From contig VXAA01003403.1 of assembly GCA_013399115.1 (NCBI GenBank), positions 64,138 through 128,137 on the forward strand: a DNA stretch of 64,000 bases. Reading direction: 5' to 3'. The position numbers were made by a program, and so were the translations under genes. The stretch's first letter is position 1; each line of letters begins with the position of its first letter. The stretch comes from Anseranas semipalmata. Lineage: Eukaryota; Chordata; Aves; Anseriformes; Anseranatidae. The notes below the pieces were generated by a model. It saw only the letters and a program-made list of their open reading frames with translations, had not been told where the DNA came from and did no database searches. Positions 34,001 to 45,838 of this stretch are shown one piece after another.

Positions 34001-37000
34001 CAAAGCAGGTTGCACCTCCTCTCCTCAGGTCTCCCCTCAGGGCATCCTCTGCATGCAGCCCACCCCATGGTGGTCTCCAGTGATCCAGTGCACAAGCTGG
34101 GGACACAGGCTGTGGAAGGCACATTGCTGAGCAGCAGCTGGGATGAGATGAGGGGGGTGGAGATGTGCAGCACCATTGTGGCAAGACACTGTACTGGGGG
34201 CACTGCACGCAAAGCAGGCATAGAGGGACTAAATGGCTGTTGAGTTGGGCAACAACCTTTCAATAGTGGTTGGTCTACTGAGATCCTGGCCTGCTCTGGC
34301 AGGCAGGCACCATGTCAACATAGAATGTATTTGTATTTCTGGCTTCACCTCCACCGGTGATGTCTAAAGTTAAGCAACTGTTGACGGGATGGAGGTTTTG
34401 TTATATGCTGGAGGAAGAGAAGACTGCTCTAAACGAAGTGTATTCTCTAACTAGCTGGGTTTAAAATATTGCTTATGTGCTTAATTGGTATAGGGTTATT
34501 ATAGTTATTTTAGATGTATTAGTGGCTTATGCTGAAACAAGCTGAGTCTTTGTTTTTCTCTCAAATAAACAAGCAGGTGCTATATTTCTTTGTAGTTATG
34601 TTAAAATTATTGTTGTTGGGATGTTTGGTATGAATTGCTCAATGCCTTGATCTTTATGGATGGGGTGAGAACATAAATTGCAGTTAAATTGGAAACTTTG
34701 ATCTTGATTCTTTGCTGTTTTTTTTCCAAGAGCTGTCCCACAGTACTTGCAGGATAGCAAAAAGCAAAGATCAATTTATGTTACTTTTGAGCACTCCAGG
34801 ATCTGCAAGACATTATTATCTCCTTTAGCATCACATATAAACTAGAAAAGATTTGGAGTCTGCTCTTAGACATGCATTTTTTTTCATGTCATGCAGCCCA
34901 TAGTTCTTGAAATGCAGAGTATACTGGGTATCCCGTCCCTAGTCCAGCACTTTCCTTGGCTGTGTACCAAGGCAGCATTCATGGGCTAAAATCCGCTTCT
35001 CTGTAATGCATACAGCTTCACTTCCATGAAGTGACTGAAACAGAGTGATTAAAACTGAGGGCCCATGTGACTTGCCCTTCCACAAAATGCTGCATATTGG
35101 CATCCTTGCTGATATTTGGGGGTATCAAGACATCCAAGGAGGAGGTTACTCTTTGCTAATAAAGGCCTTATTCTGCTGGTGCCGTTATTACACATAACCT
35201 TTGCTGTGGTGGCAATAGTGGCAGTGTGAAGGGGCAGCTAGCCCAATGGTTTTGGAAGCATGTTGGAAAGCAAGGATGTCCCTTAGGTGTGAAATACCTT
35301 CTGGATAAAGAGATGCTGGTGGCTTCAGGGATCTGTACTTTTGTGTGTAATCAAAGCATTAAATCTGGCTATTAATGTGTTCTTGGGTACAATTCTCCAT
35401 TTAGGTATTGCGTGCACGCTTTTTTTTTTTGCCCAGTGGCAGACATCTGAACACCCTCTTTGCAATTTTACCCTCCAACCTACTGTTGCCAGTTGACTGG
35501 TATCAGCAACATGGTTGGACTGAGTGGGGGAAAAACACAAATGCACTGCTGGTAAACTAAAATTAGTTACCTGACTCAAGTCAGGTGAGTGGTTTGCAAC
35601 CACCGGGCTGGTGCTGGTTCACGGCTCTTAACGAGTTCCCAGGTGTCTCAAGAACGTGTTTATACCAGTGAGGTGGTTTGTGTGGTTTGCAGGGAAAAGA
35701 CTTGGGCTGATGTTCAGGGAGAGTTCTTTCATTTCTATTGCTGCTTTCGGCTTTTAAGGCTTCACTTCCCCCATATATATCACAACTGCTTACCAGGCAG
35801 TCTTTGGTCTCAGTGTTTCTGCTGTTCTTAGCAGGGACACGAAGCATTTTACCTGCTGTCTGTCCCACAACCATGAAGATGGGTCTTACAAAATCGCTGC
35901 CTTGTATGCCTCTGACACTTGCTAGGCTCTGCCTAGAAACTGGAGTTCGTCTGCTTGGCTGCTATCTTCTCTCTCCTTGCATTTTCTGAATTTTGCAAAA
36001 GACTGAGGACTCTATTTCTGTTTCAATTCCATGTGTCTGTGCTAATAGTCTGCTGTGGGTAGGAAATCAGGTTTGCATAGTTTTCTTGCAACAGACATAT
36101 AAACTGTGGTATTTCAACAGCATACACTGGAGGCATTGTGGGGCTGCCAACAGTATCTTTCTGTGAATGCTGTCTCATTGTCTAGTGACAATAACTAATT
36201 GTCTCCTCTATTTTTATTAGAAGACAGGTTATTTCTTACTCAGATGGCTTCTCCTACCAGATGCTGTTTCAATTTTTTGTGAAGGCAAACTCCTGCAAGA
36301 TGTTCCTTTCCCAGCTTAGGCATGTCTTTCTTCTATTGATCACGGTAGAACAAACAACTGGCTCTGCACATTTTGAGAGCAAGGCTCCCACCCCAGTTAC
36401 AATCCCATGAATCTCTACCGAATCTCTGCTGAAGTTATATTTCAGCAGTGGATTCAAGGTAAGCATGGACATGGTTCCCTCTCTGTCATACTGCATGTTT
36501 CAAGGCCATCTGGGAAACTTAGAAGAAACTCCGCAGGTTTACAACTGCTAATAGTCTTTGAACTAAATTAATATTTCAGGTGTGGGCATGTTACTGTGTT
36601 GCCTTTAAATGTTTAGTCAGGACAAGTGTTTCAGGGATACTAAGACAGATTCATTCTGGTTTTATCTTACCCTTAGGTCTGTTTTCATGACCTCTTAGCT
36701 GAGAGCTGAGTTTTTGGTCGTGATCTCTCCCAGCTTGTGTCCTGTTGCATCCATGTCTGTGTAGCAGCATCACTACCATTGTCCTTATTTCCTGCTTCTT
36801 ATGCATTCATTGTTCTCCCCCCCACACCTTTTTTTTTTTTCTGAGCATTTTGATACAGGTGCTATAGAGATGGATTTGTATGAGCCATCTCCTGATACAC
36901 CTTCCCCACCCTTCTAGCTCTCTTTAGCAGCTTTGCCGCAAGGAAGCTGCAATGCATTGCCTGCTCTGGGTGGGCTATTTATCTTGCCGGTGTGTCTGCT

Positions 37001-38200
37001 ATGAACCATTTGTCTTAGGCATACTGTAAGCAGGATCAGGAGTTTGTGCTTCGATTGAAAGGAGCAACTTTTATCTGCGCCACCTGAAGCTGCAGCCTGT
37101 ATGCCTTTTCTCTTGGGATTCAACCAGTTATTTTCTTTGTCCCAGTGCCATTACAGCCAAGCTATCAAGGATGTATAATGGGGCTTTTCTTAGCTGTGAC
37201 TTTTGTGTTGCACCAAACCGAGGTAGCCTTGCAAGTTGAGTGATGCCCACTCCCTGCTTGGCATTTAATGTTTGTGTGTTGCTTCTGCCTCTGCTCCAGA
37301 CAGCCTGTCCACCTGGGATGTTCAGGTGAAGAAATCCTTGTAACCTGACCATGTATGAGCCATCCCACGCTAAGGCCTCTAGAGTATCATATTAGAGCAC
37401 ATGGAGTGTGAAGCAGATGTCTGTACATTGAAGTTACTGAGTTTACATGCTACCTTGTGAGGCACCAGATCCCAGCACAAGCCCTTGCCCACCTCTGGTC
37501 CTAACAAACCATGCGGGCCCCATTGTTTCTTTCCGTCAATTTAGAGTCCTAGGCAGGGAAAATTCACTCTGAGTCTCTAAGGCTCATGGCCTTCCTCAGC
37601 TGTGGTACTTTCTACTCATCTCCGGTAGGAATTTTCCTGTCACAGCAACTATGTGTGACCCAATAAGCAGAACAGTCACCTCTGTAGTCATCTTCGTGTG
37701 CTACACCCATGTAGTCTTTCTTCTGCAGTGTTTCCCTCCTCTGCTACATTCACTTGTGTTTGCTGAAGAGCACCCATTGATTTCTTTTTTCTTCTAGAGT
37801 TAATTTTTAAGCTGCTCTCGGTCTCCAGGCTGGCTCACTGAAGGGTCAGACAAGCACAAACACCATCATATCGGAAACGCCAAGACCACATAGCTGGGGG
37901 CAAGGGATGGAGGGGCTGCCTACAGCAGCAGCTTGCCATCACCACAGCTTTGCTGCTGCGTCAGGCTGTGCCCACGTTGCGATCCAACCAAAGTCAATAT
38001 GCAGAGCGTGACCCTGTAAGTAGACATCTGCATGGGGAGAGGAAATCAGTGCTGCTGTGACTGATCTTTTCTTTTTCTGAAGTGTTTCCAATTTCTGATC
38101 CTTTGTAGCTATAGGAACAGACTGAGATCTGGAACAGTGCTCAGGCACAGAGAGTGAAGACGATACAGCTTCAGTGCTATGTTATTTTCCTCTATGATCT
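31016..38200. other. No gene recognised; long unique spacer
   Basis: Seven kilobases without a recognisable gene or transposon. The 189-codon frame at 33042-33611 and overlapping frames near 33.85-34.26 kb have no domain signature; the latter stretch is moderately GC-rich and read open in several frames. A short inverted repeat with a TGACTCA core lies at 35569-35586. Confidence 0.5.
33229..33243 (+). repeat. Poly(T) tract, 15 bases
   Basis: Uninterrupted T run. Confidence 0.9.
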
Positions 38201-38645
38201 TCATAATCAGAGAATCAGAGAATGGTTTGGGTTGGAAGGGGCCCTGAAGATCACCCAGTTCCATCCCTCTACCTCCCACTAGACCAGGTTGCCCAAAGCC
38301 CCATCCAGCCTGGCCTTGAACACTCCCAGGGATGGGGCATCCACAGCTTCTCTGGGCAACCTGTTCCAGTGCCTCACTACCCTCACAGTGACGAATTTCT
38401 TCCAAATATCTACTCTAACCCTACCCTCTTTTAGTTTAAAGCCATTACTCCTTGTCCTATCACTGCACTCCCTGACAAAAAGTCCCTCCCATCTTTCTTG
38501 TAGGCCCCCTTAGGTACCGGAAGGCCGCTATAAGGTTTCCCCAGAGCCTTCTCTTCTCCCAGCAGAACAACCCCAGCTCCCTCAGCCTGGCTTCATAGGA
38601 GAGGTGCTCCAGCCCTCTGATCACCTTCATGACCCTCTTTAATGC
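38201..38645 (-). mobile_element. CR1 LINE, 3' UTR and end of ORF2
   Basis: Plus-strand reading is the reverse complement of CR1: 'atggtttgggttggaaggg', 'ccctgaagatcaccca', 'ttgcccaaagccccatccag', 'ctctgggcaacctgttccag', 'ccctcacagt', 'ctccctcagcctggcttcat' and 'gctccagccctctgatcacc'. The 8-bp tail lies at the left edge as two AGAATCAG-type units. This is about 445 bases long, 5' truncated near 38645, with modest divergence. It is the second largest CR1 copy here. Confidence 0.92.
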
Positions 38646-40376
38646 TAGCAGCCTGCCAAGTGTTACTTCCAGGCTCTGACAGCACAGGTCACACCTGCAT
38701 CGCACCTCAGCAACTCAGGTAAAAAGCATTTTAAAACCAACTTGCTGCCCCATCGTGGCTGTGTGCCCTTACATTGCTACATGGATGAACCTGCATCTTA
38801 AACCCTGCCAGACCATGCACCAGGGCAGCCCCAGGTGCCCCTGTATCCTGGCTGTCCCCATGTCGGGTGTCTCAAGGGAGAATCCAGGATTAGAAGTACG
38901 GTGTGAAGACAACTCAGAGCAAAAAACCTTTTGGCTTATATCAAGATCTGCATTAGAAATCACTTTGTCTTATCAGGAGTGGGGGAGGAAGGAACATGGT
39001 ATCCCACCAGTGATAACGCTGCTACCCGGATGTAAAGAGCTGGTGCTGGGAGGTGATTTCTGCAGATACGCTTTCTGAATGCTTAGTTCCATATTACTAG
39101 TCTTAAAATCAAGTTCCATGGCGTTGGGGGATTTCATACACAGGAGATCTCCTCTGCAAGGACATTTGCTGTCATAAAACCTGCGATACTTCAGACTTCT
39201 CTATGTGTAAAAGAATATATTACCTAGTCTATTAAAACATTACATTAAAAAAAAATCCATTGTAGGGGAAGCCTGGCAGTTGCTCTTATTCACAGCTTAC
39301 TCAACTCGAGCTATTGTTCATCAACACTTTTCTGTAAATCACTGAGAAGATGTAGCTATTCAGCTGTTTCCTTATGTTTTCCAACAGGAGCACAAATCTG
39401 GAATGAAGCCTTTAAAATCCCAAACATGCTGTGAATAGTGGAATTTTGTGGGGAATATTATCTTAATAAACCACCACCAAGCTTTGCCAAAAGTAATGTG
39501 ATATTTGGACATAACTGTGACTGTGGTGACTGTTGTGTTCCTTGGGGAACATCTCTTCAGCTTGAGGCTGTTCTAAGGGATGGTGTCAAGCATTGCTCTC
39601 TGGTGCACCTGAAATATTCTTGAACTGGTATGAGTCTGAGTTTGTCATACTGAAACCCAGGAGCTCTGCGTCACCCCTGAAGAACCAGCAGTTGTAGGTG
39701 TGAGGGCAGTTTGGACTTGAGTTTAGCTTGGGGCCTGTATTTTGGGTGCAGATTAAAAGTACTTACAGTAAAATAATCCCCCTCCTACCCATCTAACCTT
39801 ACAGACCTTTCCTTAATGTGAGGCAACCCTCTTTAAAAATGCTGCTGCTGCAACACTTCTGCTATGTTTGTAAAATTTAAATGAAAAAAAAAAAAAGCTG
39901 ATACTGGGAGCTGCAACTGAGCACCTCTCAATTGTAAAGAACAAGTTTTTTTATGGATATTTTGATGCTGTTCGATCTACCTCTAGCACCCCAGGGCTGT
40001 TTCTCATTGTGGCAGCTAAACTCGCAGTGATCTGCCCTGTTTTTCAGAGGTGTTTCCTTGTGGCAATTCTGCCTTCCTTTGCCCTGTAGCGCTCGGTGTT
40101 GAACTTCCTGGAGCCCGGGAGGCTTTGGTTTAACGTCAGCCATCGATCGCAGCACAGGGGAATGAAGTGTAATGGCGTGTAAAGTACAGGTCAGACGTGA
40201 TGACGTACGGGTCACTTTTTAGCTTCGAGCTCTCTGGGTGCTGTGGAAGCATGAGGCCTCACTCCTCTCCCACTCCTGGGCTCAGCTTTGCAAAGCTGCG
40301 GAAAAGGGGGAGAAAATAAAATCTGCATGCTCGCTTCCTCAGAAAGGTTATTCCATTGAAAGCTGAGCTGTAGCGA
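38646..40376. other. Upstream flank of the CpG island; no gene recognised
   Basis: Spacer that becomes richer in CpG from about 40.0 kb. It holds a CRE-like TGACGTAC (40201-40208) flanked by AGGTCA (40188-40193) and GGGTCA (40209-40214). No readable gene on either strand. Confidence 0.45.
40188..40214 (+). promoter_or_regulatory. CRE-like site flanked by two nuclear-receptor-type half-sites
   Basis: AGGTCA (40188-40193), TGACGTAC (40201-40208) and GGGTCA (40209-40214) crowd into 27 bases about 500 bases upstream of the CpG island core. CREB/ATF proteins recognise TGACG(T/C)(A/C)-type words and nuclear receptors recognise RGGTCA. Function is inferred only. Confidence 0.35.
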
Positions 40377-40460
40377 CCATGGCTCCTGCGCTTGGTTTGT
40401 CACTCCGAATCACCCCTCGAGGGGTCTCTCTGGGGCAGGCTGGGCCCCGGGGGCCACGCA

Positions 40461-40466
40461 CACGTG
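40461..40466. promoter_or_regulatory. CACGTG E-box
   Basis: Canonical E-box bound by MYC/MAX, USF, TFE-family and CLOCK-type bHLH factors, at the left part of the CpG island. Confidence 0.4.
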
Positions 40467-40696
40467 CGAAGCAGCGCCTGCAGCAGGAGCAAGCCTCAGA
40501 AACTCCTTCTGCAGGGCAGGTGCTCCCCAGGGCCTGCCGAGTTCAGCGGCAACAGCCACTGCAGCTTTTAATTTTCAAATGAAGTGTGCTCCGCCTGAGC
40601 ACATGCACAGTGGTTTCGCCTCACCCCCTGCAACCTGCTGCGGAGCCGGTGCAGTTAGCGGGGCGATGCAGCCAGCTACGGCGGATGCCAGCCGAA

Positions 40697-40745
40697 GGGG
40701 ACGAGCAGGTGTGGGGGGGGGGCTATGTTTTAAAAGGGGAAGGGG
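40697..40745 (+). promoter_or_regulatory. G-run cluster, G-quadruplex candidate
   Basis: Runs of G at 40697-40700 (4), 40713-40722 (10), 40736-40739 (4) and 40742-40745 (4) on the plus strand. Four runs of four are available within 49 bases, although two loops are long (12-13 bases). Promoter CpG islands often carry such elements. Confidence 0.4.
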
Positions 40746-40815
40746 TGCTGTGCCAAAAGGCGAGGGAGAGCTCCCGTTTACTTTTCCTCTTGCACACGCG
40801 GTGCGCTTGCACACG

Positions 40816-40832
40816 CACGTGCGGTGCACGTG
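40816..40832. promoter_or_regulatory. Pair of CACGTG E-boxes, 11 bp apart
   Basis: CACGTG at 40816-40821 and 40827-40832. Centre-to-centre distance is 11 bp, about one helical turn, so both sites face the same side of the DNA. They lie in an alternating purine-pyrimidine GC-rich stretch (40795-40850). Confidence 0.5.
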
Positions 40833-40878
40833 CACACGCAGGGTGCGCCGCGCGCTGCCGCCGGGTGGCGCCGCCGTG

Positions 40879-40888
40879 CCCCGCCCCC
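40879..40888 (+). promoter_or_regulatory. GC box (SP/KLF type)
   Basis: CCCCGCCCCC, a consensus site for SP1-type zinc-finger factors, 27 bases before the gap. Confidence 0.5.
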
Positions 40889-40914
40889 GCGGGAGCGGCG
40901 CCGGGGGAGGGGGA

Positions 40915-41503
40915 NNNNNNNNNNNNNNNNNNNNNNNNNNNNNNNNNNNNNNNNNNNNNNNNNNNNNNNNNNNNNNNNNNNNNNNNNNNNNNNNNNNNNN
41001 NNNNNNNNNNNNNNNNNNNNNNNNNNNNNNNNNNNNNNNNNNNNNNNNNNNNNNNNNNNNNNNNNNNNNNNNNNNNNNNNNNNNNNNNNNNNNNNNNNNN
41101 NNNNNNNNNNNNNNNNNNNNNNNNNNNNNNNNNNNNNNNNNNNNNNNNNNNNNNNNNNNNNNNNNNNNNNNNNNNNNNNNNNNNNNNNNNNNNNNNNNNN
41201 NNNNNNNNNNNNNNNNNNNNNNNNNNNNNNNNNNNNNNNNNNNNNNNNNNNNNNNNNNNNNNNNNNNNNNNNNNNNNNNNNNNNNNNNNNNNNNNNNNNN
41301 NNNNNNNNNNNNNNNNNNNNNNNNNNNNNNNNNNNNNNNNNNNNNNNNNNNNNNNNNNNNNNNNNNNNNNNNNNNNNNNNNNNNNNNNNNNNNNNNNNNN
41401 NNNNNNNNNNNNNNNNNNNNNNNNNNNNNNNNNNNNNNNNNNNNNNNNNNNNNNNNNNNNNNNNNNNNNNNNNNNNNNNNNNNNNNNNNNNNNNNNNNNN
41501 NNN
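40915..41503. other. Assembly gap (N x 589) in the CpG island core
   Basis: Undetermined bases at the GC peak. Such dropouts are common at avian CpG-island promoters, and the missing sequence may contain the start site and first exon. Open frames that seem to cross it are artefacts. Confidence 0.99.
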
Positions 41504-41756
41504 CCCCCGCCTTTGTAGGCTGCACGGAGTGAGGCAGAGCTGGCTCTCTGGGGGAGCTCAGCCTCCCACCTCTCCTCTCCCCCCGCCTGGGGAACGCGCA
41601 TCTCCCCCCCGAGGCGCTGAGGCAGCGGCCAGCCCGCCTCTGGATGTCTCGCGTGGGGAACGCGTGTGCAGGTTGCACACCTGCTCGCCCTGCGTGTAGG
41701 GGGACCCAGCTGTCGTGGAGGGGGGTTAAGTCCGTGTGTAACCACACGAAGACACT

Positions 41757-41767
41757 TCTGAGTAAGT
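41757..41767 (+). promoter_or_regulatory. Strong 5' splice-site match (possible end of exon 1)
   Basis: TTCTGA|GTAAGT at 41762 matches all six intron positions of the donor consensus. It lies at the right edge of the CpG island, where the first exon of a plus-strand transcript would end. Weaker donor-like words occur at 41669 and 41787. Confidence 0.33.
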
Positions 41768-44700
41768 CACCAGTTTGCACGCTACAGGTGGAGATGTGGC
41801 TGCAGGAACGCTTTTGCTCTGCAGCTACCCCCAGGCAGCATGCTACCTGTCACAAATGCCACTTGTCAACCCCAGTGTTGGACATCCACCCTTGTATCCT
41901 TCATGCAGCCATATTTCTGCCTCTGGACGTAATACTATCTTCCAAGGCAAAGGTGGTGAGAAATCCTTATCTTCATGTGCGCTGTACGTATTCTGCAGTG
42001 GGGGACACCACCGTTACAAAGATCTGCAGAGGGGACAGGCCTGCCAACCCTGCGGGTAGGAGTGGTGAGGGGAAGCGTATCCAGTCTGCGTTTACCGTGC
42101 CCTTATAGCCTCCTTCCATGGAAAAAGGCACGCTGGTTTCTCACCTGAAGGAGCCGTCCCCCACAAAGGGTCGTATCTGTTCTTCTACCCCTGTTAGTGC
42201 AGGGGGGTGGAACCTGGCTCATTCCTTACATAGTGTCGCTAGGTAGGACAGCACAAACCCTCACTGGAAGAATGTATTCTTAAGATCTTTATTGTACCGC
42301 CTCCACCTGCCCTTTTGTGTCCCCATTTGCCTGCTGAAGATAGTTGCGTTGGAACAGCAGAGGAGCAGGCAAGTAGTCGCTTGTTGTTCTTGTCCCACAG
42401 AACAGCAGGTGCTGTACCTGCGCGCAGGCGTGTGATAACATGAACCTAACTTCTCACCTGCTCCTGCACGTGAGGGTATTTGCGCCTTTCTGTCTGCGGA
42501 GACATGGGTGCTTCCTGCATACTCGTATCTAGCCCAGCTGTAGGGAACAGATTAATGTCTCTGATGTGCAGTAGACTTCATATTTAATTGTTCTTTAGCT
42601 CTGTCACTTGTTTGCTGTTGCCTAATGGATTTCACAGTGGTCTGTGTGAACACCCTAATCAACAAAAGAGAAATATGAAAGAAACGTGGTAAATGAAACT
42701 TAGTAATTGGGAGCATGAGTTGCCATGCTAACGATTAAGTAACTCAGTGACAGATGTGACAGTGAAAGGGATGAGACACAGCAATAGAACTGTATGCAGT
42801 TAAAAGAATGACTTGCAGATTGTCTCCCAAAGCAAAGTGTTTTATCTCTTTCCTTTTGAAAACTGTGGTTTAATGAAGACATGCCTTGATACACGATAAG
42901 TAGTTTGGAAACCCAGAAAGTTAGACTTGTTTGATTTGAGCTAATATTGATCCAAGCTGTTGGTAAGCAAAATTATGTACTGAAAATAAAGTCTTTGATT
43001 GTCAGTGAATATGTTTGTATGTTAAGTATGTTCTGTAGAAGCGTGAGCTGTGTGATTTATGTATAGGTGGCACATGCCTGTTACATATTTTTTTTTTCTA
43101 TTAAGCTTTCTATTCTGAGGAGAGCGCAGGGGAAAAAGTAGTCTTAATGTGCTTTCGTCAGTATTTTCACAAAAGATGCTCAATACAAAATTAAATGTAG
43201 AATGGGCTTTTCTTTTTTTGTTTGGTATGAATGGCAGTGTAGAGCAGCCCATGTCTCAGTTCTGCAATAACTGGCCTTTATTCATTGTCCCCATTTAGGA
43301 AAACCATGTGTTAATTTATGGTTACTTTATGTTTTTGTTTGTAACAGCATGTTGTAACTGATTAATGGGAATTGTTTGCCTTGTGAGTTAAGTCGTATGT
43401 TGATGTATTTCCGAAAAATCTGTGTTCCTTTTCACTTGTTACATTGCATAAGTAGAATCCATAAACAGAAGAGACGCTTGGCTTAAACCCAGATTTCTGA
43501 AACTCTCAGGACAAACTCTTGATGGGAATTTTCTCTCTCGCTTCCTCTCCATAAATGTGCATGATATAAAAACAGTGCTTTCTGGTACTACTTGGAACAT
43601 GTCCTTGCAGTGAGTGACTTTTACTTTTGGATTTGATGTGCTGATGTGTCTCTGAAGCCTTGAAACTTTTTGATGTTTGGTGTAGGAGTAGCCTTTCTCT
43701 GTTAAAGCTTTTTTGCTAAAGAGAGCAAATTCACAGAAAAACAAAGGCAATCCTTGATTTAGAGAAGACTAGTGTGGGGGATTGAGTTTAGAGATCTGAG
43801 GAGCAGGGGATTTCCAAAAAAAATGAAACCATATCTGCATCTTGACGTTTTAAAAAGCCTTAGATACTGAAAGAGTTCATGGATTGAGAAGATGATGGTT
43901 TACAGACTTCTTAAGTAAAATGTTATCAAGCTTGTTTTCTGCAAAAGTTCTGAGTGCTTTAAATAGGTCTGAGGAAGATAGAAGTGTTAAACTTGAAATT
44001 CTCTGCTCATGCATTTTTTTTTCCTGAAGTTAGAAGTCAGATTTTATATGGCGATTGATAAATTTGCAAAAGGGATATAGCTTGGTTGCCTTAATAGCTG
44101 GGAGGGAATTACGTGACTTTTCTAGTTCTTATTGCGGTTACGTTCTATAGCAACTGGGGATGCTTAACTATACTTGTCACTTTCTGTTTATGCAGTTTCT
44201 TGGAACGTTCTTTCTTTTGTGACTTTTCTTTGCATTGAATACATCTTGCTTATAGAGACACGATCTTGTGAGTGTACATTCAGCTTTCCAACACTTCAAA
44301 CATTTCTTCCTTATTGTCTTTGAAAGTTTTGCTGAAGAGCTGAGCGACCCGGTCTGCTGAACTTTCTAGGCGGTATCTTGCACACAGAAGGGAGTTTGCA
44401 TGGTGTGCAGTACTGCTAGAAGAAAATAAATCCTCTATGTAAAGTATCTGGAGTTTAGTCAGATGTTTTAAACCACATCAGTGTGGATGCATTGCAAAAA
44501 CCATTTCAAAAATAATAAATGCTATTCTTATCACTTTTATTACAGGCTGGGTTATGCAGAAGACAGTGGCACAGTAATCACATAGTTCTTAAGTAATAGT
44601 ATGCAATTATATTCCTCAAAACCACTGGGAATGCTAGAAGCATGTTAGTTTATAAAAGAGGAAGAAAAAGCCCCAAAACTGTTACTTAAATGTGTAGCCA

Positions 44701-45347
44701 GGGCTGCCTGTATCACTTCAGCCTCTCTGTGGGCTTTGGCTGTTTTTCTGAAGACGGATCCTCTGAACTTTTTCTCATGAATACCTGTTTCATCCATTCC
44801 AGTTGTGTGGGTCAGGCACGTGAGGAAGCAACGCCACTTGCTGCTGCTTGTGATGAGATGGGAGAGAAGCTGACATTTTTTACTTAGGTGTTTGTTTGAA
44901 AAGAAATACAAATTGAGGTATTTGAATGCTAGTTTGGATAGTATGAAACTCTAGAAGGAACATATATTTATTTTCAGTGCTTTGGAACATTCACTCAGCA
45001 AAGAAACTTCTACTTGCATTTTTTTAAAATATTTTTATCTGCACTGTGCACTCAAGACAATGATGTGTTGGTGTCACCTTAGCCTGACAGCATCTTTGAA
45101 GTAGTCATTTGGACTGCGTAACTGTGGATTTGTTTTCAGGATGGTCCACAAATCGCTGTGTCACCTGAACATCTATCTGAGAACCTGTAGGGTTTTAATT
45201 TTAGTTTGTGGGGCATTTTAGCTTGAATTTTGCACTTCCTGTGGGATTATATAAAGGGGAAAAAATAGCAAAGCTCTAAGTTGCCTTCCATGAGAGTTTA
45301 GTCTAGGAATGTATTTGTTATTAACCAGTAGTTGGAAGTTCTTTCTG

Positions 45348-45380
45348 AAAAAAAAAAAATCTATATCTATCTATCTATCT
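45348..45380 (+). repeat. Poly(A) followed by (CTAT)n microsatellite
   Basis: Twelve A (45348-45359), then CTAT units to 45380. Confidence 0.9.
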
Positions 45381-45820
45381 GTATGGTGATTGATACTGGT
45401 TCTTATGAAATATGTTTCTTCTAGTACTCTTTGCTAATGATGATAATAAAAATCTTGTTTTTCAAAGTTTTATTTATTTAGTTTAAAATAAACAACTCTG
45501 TATATTAGATTGCTATAATTTATTCTTGCTGGTTTTCTCTGGCTCCTTTATTAAAGTAATTCTTCCTCCAGTTCTGGGAATTCTACATATAGCTGTAGAT
45601 ATGCACTTGCTTGCAACTCTTATAAATGCTGTTTGCACTGGGAAGGATGTCACTGATACAGCCTCGTTTGTTTGTGCTACTGCACACTTTCATGAACCAA
45701 TAATAACAGTCAAACAGACTCTTCAGAATTTGGTTATTATTTGCTTATGGGAGAGAAGGGGGAGAATCCTCTCTGATAGTTACTGTTCATGAGCTGGAAT
45801 TTGTATTTCGACTACATTGC

Positions 45821-45838
45821 TTTTTTTTTTTTTTTTTT
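45821..45838 (+). repeat. Poly(T) tract, 18 bases
   Basis: Uninterrupted T run. Confidence 0.9.

Larger units (their letters stand above)
40380..41761 (+). promoter_or_regulatory. CpG island, probable promoter and first exon (partly in gap)
   Basis: GC content and CpG frequency rise sharply from about 40.4 kb and are extreme at 40780-40914 and 41504-41680, against an AT-rich background. It contains a GC box (CCCCGCCCCC, 40879-40888), three CACGTG E-boxes, G-runs and no TATA box in the core. CpG islands in birds normally mark gene promoters. The first exon is probably in or just right of the gap. Direction to the right is suggested by the donor at 41762 and the T-rich sequence beyond. No coding start can be assigned. 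Confidence 0.7.

Noticed and set aside
40575..41780. Frames of 290-401 codons across the second N block
   Set aside because: Also created by N. The visible parts are low-complexity GC-rich translation in several frames at once, as expected for a CpG island.
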